In this document: in pieces, positions 5,837 to 10,207 of the stretch | Numbering within the stretch: position 1 is the stretch's first letter | Layout: every line of letters begins with the position of its first letter | NCBI GenBank assembly: GCA_029932715.1 | Contig: JAOZPO010000038.1 | Coordinates: 1 to 10,207, forward strand | Source of the DNA: Halobacteria archaeon | GTDB lineage: Archaea > Halobacteriota > Syntropharchaeia > Alkanophagales > Methanospirareceae | Length of the DNA stretch: 10,207 nucleotides | Direction: 5' to 3' | The notes under the pieces: model-generated | What the model saw: the letters and a program-made list of their open reading frames with translations, nothing else | Databases searched by the model: none | Told to the model about the DNA's origin: nothing | Position numbers and translations under genes: made by a program

Positions 5837-6520
5837 ATGATTGCGAAGAGAGAGCTTTGGCAAGATTGGAATCATATAACCAAACTTGACCCTGATAAGC
5901 CTATTACAGAATCAGCTTTGGAAACGGTAATCGAAAGCGGAACTGACGCTATAATGATCTCAGGCACACAAAACATCACAGGCAACAGCGTATCTCATTT
6001 AATATCGCTCCTGAATGACTACGAGATACCGAAAATAATAGAGCCGGCAACACCAGACGCGGTGATATATGACGCTGTAGATTACCTGTTTGTACCACTT
6101 GTTCTTAATACTGGCGACTTGAAATGGATTGTAGGTAAGCACGTGGATTGGATAATGAATCATACGATACAATGGAGCGAGGTTGTTCCTGAAGCGTACA
6201 TCGTTTTGAATCCCGATTCCGCAGTGGGCAAACTGACAAAGTCAAACACAGCGTTAAATACAGAAGAAGTAATTGCTCATGCACAATATGCCGAGAAGTA
6301 TCTCAGGATCCCTATTGTATATATCGAGTATAGTGGTACGTATGGCGATCCAGAGTTACTAAAGCGGCTGAGTGAAGTGTTAGACGAAGCTTCATTGTTC
6401 TACGGTGGGGGAATTGATTCAAAGGCGAAAGCAGCCGAGATGAAGCGCTATGCTGATACTATTATAGTAGGGAATGTAGTGTACACCAACATGGATGATT
6501 TCTTGGATACTGTATTGTAA
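5837..6520 (+). CDS. Geranylgeranylglyceryl phosphate synthase (PcrB/GGGPS family)
   Basis: The protein has 227 residues and a TIM-barrel pattern. GGGP synthase joins geranylgeranyl diphosphate to sn-glycerol-1-phosphate, making the first ether bond of archaeal membrane lipids. The visible family marks are KLDPDK at 16-21, the GTDAIMISGTQNIT segment at 35-48, YIEYSG at 162-167 (phosphate/glycerol-phosphate binding), YGGGI at 189-193 and the IIVGNVVY strand at 209-216. The short length and these motifs fit the group I enzymes that include the Archaeoglobus protein and bacterial PcrB. It stands alone between a divergent pair of small ORFs and the convergent mmp7 gene. The prenyl chain length used cannot be read with certainty, but C20 is expected in an archaeon. 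Confidence 0.9.
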   Translation: MIAKRELWQDWNHITKLDPDKPITESALETVIESGTDAIMISGTQNITGNSVSHLISLLNDYEIPKIIEPATPDAVIYDAVDYLFVPLVLNTGDLKWIVGKHVDWIMNHTIQWSEVVPEAYIVLNPDSAVGKLTKSNTALNTEEVIAHAQYAEKYLRIPIVYIEYSGTYGDPELLKRLSEVLDEASLFYGGGIDSKAKAAEMKRYADTIIVGNVVYTNMDDFLDTVL

Positions 6521-6530
6521 GTGTACACTT
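6519..6530. repeat. 12-bp perfect palindrome between convergent genes
   Basis: AAGTGTACACTT begins within the GGGP synthase stop codon. The core GTGTACAC also occurs 42 bases earlier, inside the gene at 6479-6486. A second small symmetric element, TTCCACTGGAA, overlaps its right end (6529-6539). The gap between the two convergent stops is only 39 bases. It may mark a protein site or a weak bidirectional terminator. No U-tract is present. Confidence 0.3.
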
Positions 6531-6559
6531 CCACTGGAAATATACGGGTCCCCGCCTAC

Positions 6560-7453
6560 CTAATATACACTCCCTGTAACAGCTTCCGTGTGTATCCTCA
6601 CCATGTATCCATCATACGCTGATTCTTTTATATCACAAATCTCTGATAGTTTCCGGTTTCCTATTTCTATGTTTTTTAACTTCTCCTCGTCTCCTGGTTC
6701 TACCTTCACCCGCAATCCGTTAAGCTGTATAATTGTTGAAAACTCTTCTCCTGCTTTTGGTGGTAGTTCCTGGTCTAACATCTCCTTTATGAACAAAGGA
6801 GAACTAGCAAGAGGGTCCTCATCTATCTCTCTCCTTCTCTCTTCAAGAGCTGCGCCCAACGCATCAGCAACCTTCTGTAACTCATCTATCTCGTACTTAC
6901 GTCTCAATCGCTCTGTTCTTCTCCCTATGCTTCCTACATAATGTGGTATATCAATATCTGGAGGCCCACCAACTATTATGTAAGGGACCTCCAGGGACTC
7001 ACATAACTTCGCTTTCTCTTCTATACACTCTTTAAAATCACCAAACACGAATACAGCGGCATCGCATTCCTCTATTATCGCCTTCTCTTCTGTTGTTATC
7101 TGTGCTATCCTCTTCCCTACCCCTCGTGCCAGCCCCATCATATTGGTAATCGCGCCATTTCTACGCAAGAACTCGGCTATGTCACACATCGGGTCAACCG
7201 CGTGGTGCTTACCGAGGGAAGGGACAACGATCATTATTTCCGCTCCTGCCAGTGGTAACTCTTTTATCTTGCCACCCACATCCTTCACTTTAGCACGGAT
7301 AGTCCGCTCTTCCTCCGCGGGGAATGCCATGTGCAGCATCGTCTCCGTCTGCATCACCATCTCCTGCAATATAAACCCCCCTATGTCCACTACTAACTCT
7401 TTCAACTCGTTGAATTTGTATACTCCACCAGTGAACATCATTATTTTATACAT
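6560..7453 (-). CDS. mmp7: Methanogenesis marker protein 7 (methyl-coenzyme M reductase activation)
   Basis: This 297-residue protein matches methanogenesis marker 7 along its length, from the start MYKIMMFTGGVYKFNEL. Strong blocks are LPLAGAEIMIVVPSLGKHHAVDPMCDIAEFLRRNGAITNMMGLARG (67-111), then GKRIAQITTEEKAIIEECDAAVFVFGDFKECIEEK and YVGSIGRRTERLRRK. The HHAVDPMCDI region contains C90, a good candidate metal-cluster ligand, with C130, C142 and C151 further on. Structural work on a methanogen showed Mmp7 with Mmp3, Mmp17, McrC and the ATPase A2 in the complex that reduces and activates methyl-coenzyme M reductase. The gene starts two bases after the mmp17 stop, with a GGAG site inside mmp17, so the two are one operon. 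The protein should be cytoplasmic. Confidence 0.92.
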   Translation of the reverse strand: MYKIMMFTGGVYKFNELKELVVDIGGFILQEMVMQTETMLHMAFPAEEERTIRAKVKDVGGKIKELPLAGAEIMIVVPSLGKHHAVDPMCDIAEFLRRNGAITNMMGLARGVGKRIAQITTEEKAIIEECDAAVFVFGDFKECIEEKAKLCESLEVPYIIVGGPPDIDIPHYVGSIGRRTERLRRKYEIDELQKVADALGAALEERRREIDEDPLASSPLFIKEMLDQELPPKAGEEFSTIIQLNGLRVKVEPGDEEKLKNIEIGNRKLSEICDIKESAYDGYMVRIHTEAVTGSVY

Positions 7454-7455
7454 GC

Positions 7456-8019
7456 CTACGCTTCTCCTTTATTCATACTACTCAATATCGCTTTCGCTTT
7501 CTCCTTCCACTCATCCTTTATCGGGTTCTCAGAAGCGATGATGGTTACACTACCCTTAAAGGGAACGGAGTATCGCACTCGTGCACCCTCAGGTAATACC
7601 CTGTCCATCCCGTCCAATATTCGTATGTTTAAATCCTCCCGTGGATCATATACGATCCGATTCATGAGCTTATGCATCTCTTCTATGCTATCTAATTTCA
7701 CTTTTATCTCTAACCTGCTTAGCTGCTCAACCCTGTCCCCATAGTCATCCCAAAGCATGGTGAGCAACCTGGGGACATAGGTCTCATTCGTCACCTTTAT
7801 CACATCCGCTCCTCCTATTACCGTCATATCTCCCACCTTCACCGGGTTCGACACCCTGCTTATCTTAACAGAGAGTATAAACATGTGCTCCGCAGCATTG
7901 CAATACATATAAACGCTGTCAATGTTACTCTGTAAACCTGTGTCCCTGAATATAGTCTGACATATCTTCTTATAACCTGCATTGCTAAACTCCCCTCCTC
8001 CTTCTACTTTCACTTCCAT
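7456..8019 (-). CDS. mmp17: Methanogenesis marker protein 17 (methyl-coenzyme M reductase activation)
   Basis: The 187-residue protein fits the length and pattern of methanogenesis marker 17: a first half with C20 and C40 and the VGDMTVIGGADVIKVTNETYVP segment (62-83), and a second half with WDDYGDRVEQLSRLEI and RIVYDPREDLNIRILDGMDRVLPEGARVRY (121-150). Mmp17 is reported as a subunit of the methyl-coenzyme M reductase activation complex together with Mmp7, which is encoded directly downstream. The start at 8019 is preceded by GGGGTG (8035-8030) ten bases away. The leader is long and purine-rich and contains a 20-codon ORF. The gene begins 98 bases after the end of mmp14 and may have its own promoter (TATA-like sequence near 8105-8112). 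Confidence 0.88.
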   Translation of the reverse strand: MEVKVEGGGEFSNAGYKKICQTIFRDTGLQSNIDSVYMYCNAAEHMFILSVKISRVSNPVKVGDMTVIGGADVIKVTNETYVPRLLTMLWDDYGDRVEQLSRLEIKVKLDSIEEMHKLMNRIVYDPREDLNIRILDGMDRVLPEGARVRYSVPFKGSVTIIASENPIKDEWKEKAKAILSSMNKGEA

Positions 8020-8020
8020 C

Positions 8021-8083
8021 TCAATCAGACACCCCTTCCTGTCTCCTTCCTCCTCCTTCTCTACCTACTACTATTATCCGCAT
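8021..8083 (-). other. Possible 20-codon upstream ORF in the mmp17 leader
   Basis: The frame MRIIVVGREGGG... starts at 8083 and stops at 8021-8023, just before the mmp17 ATG. Its ATG lies about 22-29 bases after a TATA-like TTAATATA, so a leaderless transcript could begin right at it. The purine-rich GAGAAGGAGGAGGAAGGAG stretch falls inside it. It may be only the untranslated leader of mmp17, or a remnant of a lost gene; MRIIVVG resembles the start of many nucleotide-binding proteins. Confidence 0.25.
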
Positions 8084-8104
8084 ACATAGTATCTAAAAAT
8101 CTTT

Positions 8105-8112
8105 GCTATATT
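8105..8112 (-). promoter_or_regulatory. Possible TATA box for the mmp17-mmp7 operon
   Basis: TTAATATA on the minus strand lies just past the mmp14 stop codon. A start about 25 bases on would give mmp17 a leader of about 60 bases. mmp17-mmp7 could instead be transcribed through from mmp14, as all three point the same way. Confidence 0.3.
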
Positions 8113-8117
8113 AATAA

Positions 8118-9554
8118 TCAATCCCCTTTTTGCTTCTTCATCCTCTTGCCATAAATGCAGCCACTACCCTGAATACCACCTAATGGATTTGCGGGAGACC
8201 CAAATTGGTGCATACAACGTCCAAGAACCGCAGCACCTCTTGCCAGCGCATCGTCTGCAAATATCACTTCTTTATCCATCTTCCTGCCAAACAAATCACT
8301 CAACTTCTCCAGTATTAACTCAGGCTTATTCCCTGTTATCGCAGCCCTACCAGTTATTCCTATTTTCGTGTTGGGTAACATCAAACCCTCCTCTCTTGCT
8401 ATCCTTACTAAATCCTCTACGACACACGCCGACACCTCGTCTATCACAGCCATAACATAGTGCATGCCCCCCTCGCGATGAATCTCTTTGCCAATAGCTG
8501 CAATTTTCGGCAGGTCGGAAAGGTTGTCCCCAGCATCTACACCAATCAAAGCAACCCCTGCTTTTCTCGCTGCATCTATATTTATCGGCGATCCACCAAA
8601 TGCTGCTCCCGCATTGATCCTCTCTATCCTCAGAAGTCTCATAACATCATCTGCATATCCCTTCACCACTTCTTTCTTTATCATTCCTCTCCTCTTACTG
8701 TGTGGGCAATCAAGCACGGAAGGGTATTTTTCACTTACTACTTTAGAAACGAACGCATCGGGGATAGCCCCTGCTAAACCGCAGAAACTACCTATTACCT
8801 TCGAATATGGTAACCGGTCATCAGTAATACGACCTGCAAGTGTGGTGCCAAAATCTAATGACAGAACAGGATTTCGGTAGTCAACATCGAGCCATTTCGC
8901 AGCTTCCTTAAGTCCCGCGGTTACCAGTTCACCCTCCATCTCATTCGCTACCAACGACTCACCAGCAGGTGCTTCGTTGCCTGTTACTGCGCCGTCAAAA
9001 TACGTCCGTTCCATCATAGAAGAAGATCGCAATTCCGGTGCGATATCATCTACCCTCATAGGCGAAATCATCTTCCGCGGCGGAATACCAGCGAGCATAC
9101 AGCCCTTTGCCAGTCCCTTTATTACTCCCTGCATCTCCTCTACGCTGGAGAACCCTGCTGTTACTCCTGATGACCGAACCACGAAATGCAAATCCGGTAC
9201 TGTAATTCCTGCGGCAGTTGCAGATTCCCGTAGCGTCTCAGCCACCAACTTCGCAATAGAATCTTCTGACAGTTCGACCATTGTTATCGTATGACAAAAT
9301 ACAGCATCATGCGCTAATGCTTCTCGTGTCATCCTGACTGCTTTATCCAGTATATACGTCTTTCCACTTTTCAGGTCTGTTGCACTCAATATAGATTTAG
9401 TGGTGCTGTTCCCGAGTTCAACACTACTTGCAATAAAGATAGGCCTCATCGTAAGGTCCCCACGTGAAAGCCGCAGTGTATAATACAAATCACTATAACT
9501 CATTCTCTGCGTCTTCAACAATTTCGGATGATGCTTCCCCCGGAATAGCCCCAT
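8118..9554 (-). CDS. mmp14: Methanogenesis marker protein 14 (DUF2114)
   Basis: The 478-residue protein matches methanogenesis marker 14 including its N-terminal extension (SDLYYTLRLSRGD before MRPIFIASSVELGNSTTKSIL). Family blocks are VVRSSGVTAGFSSVEEMQGVIKGLAKGCMLAGIPPRKM (125-162), ANEMEGELVTAGLKEAAKW (203-221), LDFGTTLAGRI (233-243), a glycine-rich GAAFGGSPINIDAARKAGVALIGVD (316-340) and GITGRAAITGNKPELILE (399-416). The ELGN and DFGTTLAGR motifs suggest an actin/Hsp70-like nucleotide-binding fold, as in cofactor-reactivating proteins such as the MutL partner of glutamate mutase. That is an inference, and the role is not established. An AGGAG site lies ten bases before the ATG, supporting the long start. 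It is divergent from mtrE and upstream of mmp17-mmp7. Confidence 0.9.
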   Translation of the reverse strand: MGLFRGKHHPKLLKTQRMSYSDLYYTLRLSRGDLTMRPIFIASSVELGNSTTKSILSATDLKSGKTYILDKAVRMTREALAHDAVFCHTITMVELSEDSIAKLVAETLRESATAAGITVPDLHFVVRSSGVTAGFSSVEEMQGVIKGLAKGCMLAGIPPRKMISPMRVDDIAPELRSSSMMERTYFDGAVTGNEAPAGESLVANEMEGELVTAGLKEAAKWLDVDYRNPVLSLDFGTTLAGRITDDRLPYSKVIGSFCGLAGAIPDAFVSKVVSEKYPSVLDCPHSKRRGMIKKEVVKGYADDVMRLLRIERINAGAAFGGSPINIDAARKAGVALIGVDAGDNLSDLPKIAAIGKEIHREGGMHYVMAVIDEVSACVVEDLVRIAREEGLMLPNTKIGITGRAAITGNKPELILEKLSDLFGRKMDKEVIFADDALARGAAVLGRCMHQFGSPANPLGGIQGSGCIYGKRMKKQKGD

Positions 9555-9594
9555 TGTTTCTATACTCCTATGTCTTTGTGTATCTATCCTTATC

Positions 9595-9604
9595 TATTAA
9601 AATT
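9595..9604 (-). promoter_or_regulatory. Putative TATA box for mmp14
   Basis: TTTTAATAGA on the minus strand lies about 40-50 bases before the mmp14 ATG, which would give a leader of about 15-20 bases carrying the AGGAG site at 9569-9565. The rest of the 146-base gap to mtrE shows no gene. Confidence 0.35.
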
Positions 9605-9670
9605 GTTCTTCTTTCTGTTATTGTGTTATCTTACCTTGCGGGGATATAAGATGGTAAAAATAGAAAAGCT

Positions 9671-9678
9671 TTTATACT
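9671..9678 (+). promoter_or_regulatory. TATA box for mtrE
   Basis: TTTATACT, preceded by the purine-rich AGAAAAGC as a possible BRE, lies 23-30 bases before the mtrE ATG. No Shine-Dalgarno sequence is present, so a leaderless or near-leaderless start of the mtr operon is expected. Confidence 0.55.
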
Positions 9679-9700
9679 ACTAACGAATCTTAGTTCCCTC

Positions 9701-10207
9701 ATGGAACCAATAGTAATGTTGTTTGCATGGATGTTAGTAATAGTGTTCTTAGCGTTTGTAGCGTGCATGTTCGAGGACTTGGAGTCAGACATAGGATCGC
9801 AGAGCAATCCGAACTCGCAGATTCAGTTAGCGCCAGAGATGGGATATATACACCGGTACTACAACAAAGCGATTTCAGGAGAAGGACTATCTAATGCACT
9901 GGCATGTACTATATCAGGGACAATAGCGTTGCTGTTGCTGTTAATGTTAGAGCCTATGTTAGTGGCAAAAGATATGCCATTGGGGTATGCAGCGATATTA
10001 GCGATACCAGTGGGCGCGATGGTAGGCTCAATCGTGCACATGGTTCGGTGTTCTACATGTCATTTGGGAAGAGAATCAGCGCATAAAAGGTTTGAACAGC
10101 CTATTTTCCTTGACGTCTGGATAGGACATCTGATTCCCATTGCAACACACAACTTCCTAACAGTGATATGCATTACGGCGATTGCATACATACAGAGCCA
10201 TCTAACA
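9701..10207 (+). CDS. mtrE: Tetrahydromethanopterin S-methyltransferase subunit E, N-terminal part
   Basis: The frame is open from the ATG at 9701 to the window edge (169 residues of an expected 290-300). FEDLESDIGSQSNPNSQ (24-40), then IQLAPEMGYIHRYYNKAISGE (41-61), is the unmistakable MtrE signature. Membrane helices are visible at about 3-21, 66-88, 95-113 and 143-165. MtrE is an integral membrane subunit of the Mtr complex, which transfers a methyl group between tetrahydromethanopterin and coenzyme M and couples this to sodium transport, in either direction in methanogens and methane oxidisers. mtrE is usually the first gene of mtrEDCBAFGH, and the isolated promoter here agrees. The start was chosen from the family N-terminus and the TATA spacing. 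Confidence 0.95.
   Translation, partial: MEPIVMLFAWMLVIVFLAFVACMFEDLESDIGSQSNPNSQIQLAPEMGYIHRYYNKAISGEGLSNALACTISGTIALLLLLMLEPMLVAKDMPLGYAAILAIPVGAMVGSIVHMVRCSTCHLGRESAHKRFEQPIFLDVWIGHLIPIATHNFLTVICITAIAYIQSHLT

Noticed and set aside
7143..7541. 132-codon plus-strand frame opposite mmp7/mmp17
   Set aside because: Antisense to two confidently assigned genes, low-complexity serine/isoleucine-rich product, no start signal.
8488..8880. 130-codon plus-strand frame opposite mmp14
   Set aside because: Antisense shadow of a well-conserved gene, with no recognisable domain.

Overview
The window is archaeal and comes from a methane- or alkane-metabolising euryarchaeote. The evidence is an archaeal-type ribosomal block (L19e, L18, S5, L30), a geranylgeranylglyceryl phosphate synthase for ether lipids, three methanogenesis marker proteins (Mmp7, Mmp17, Mmp14) and the start of the methyltransferase gene mtrE. 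Base composition is moderate and somewhat AT-rich. TATA-like boxes sit about 22-32 bases before several start codons, as in leaderless archaeal transcripts. ANME-1/Methanophagales or a relative is my best guess from the gene mix, the many gene remnants and the DUF4143-type ATPase, but nothing here proves it.

Bases 1-950 are a patch of broken genes: the C-terminal end of an AAA/DUF4143 ATPase (cut by the window edge), a C-terminal scrap of a PfkB-family sugar kinase, and the start of a radC gene with a TAG at codon 8. Next comes a complete larA-type gene (953-2230) with every catalytic residue of the nickel-pincer racemase family. Directly after it lie four ribosomal protein genes (2269-4381), tightly packed in the usual spc-operon order. 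L32e is not upstream, and L15/secY are not downstream.

Bases 4398-5836 are again disturbed. A lipoprotein of the DNase I-like (endonuclease/exonuclease/phosphatase) superfamily has lost an internal block that includes a catalytic glutamate. Its tail runs antisense into a truncated transposase. Beyond that, two small overlapping minus-strand ORFs of unknown function have good start signals. They share a compact divergent promoter region, with a perfect 17-bp palindrome, with the lipid synthase gene (5837-6520).

The right third is a methane-metabolism island. mmp14, mmp17 and mmp7 read leftward, and mtrE (first gene of the usual mtrEDCBAFGH operon) reads rightward from a divergent promoter region. 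Mmp7 and Mmp17 are known parts of the ATP-driven machinery that activates methyl-coenzyme M reductase, and Mtr makes or uses methyl-coenzyme M while moving sodium ions, so this side of the window serves the core C1 pathway.

No rRNA, tRNA, CRISPR array or complete mobile element was seen. The most open questions are the small paired ORFs at 5559-5794, the TAG-containing radC remnant, and the split spc operon with larA at the break.
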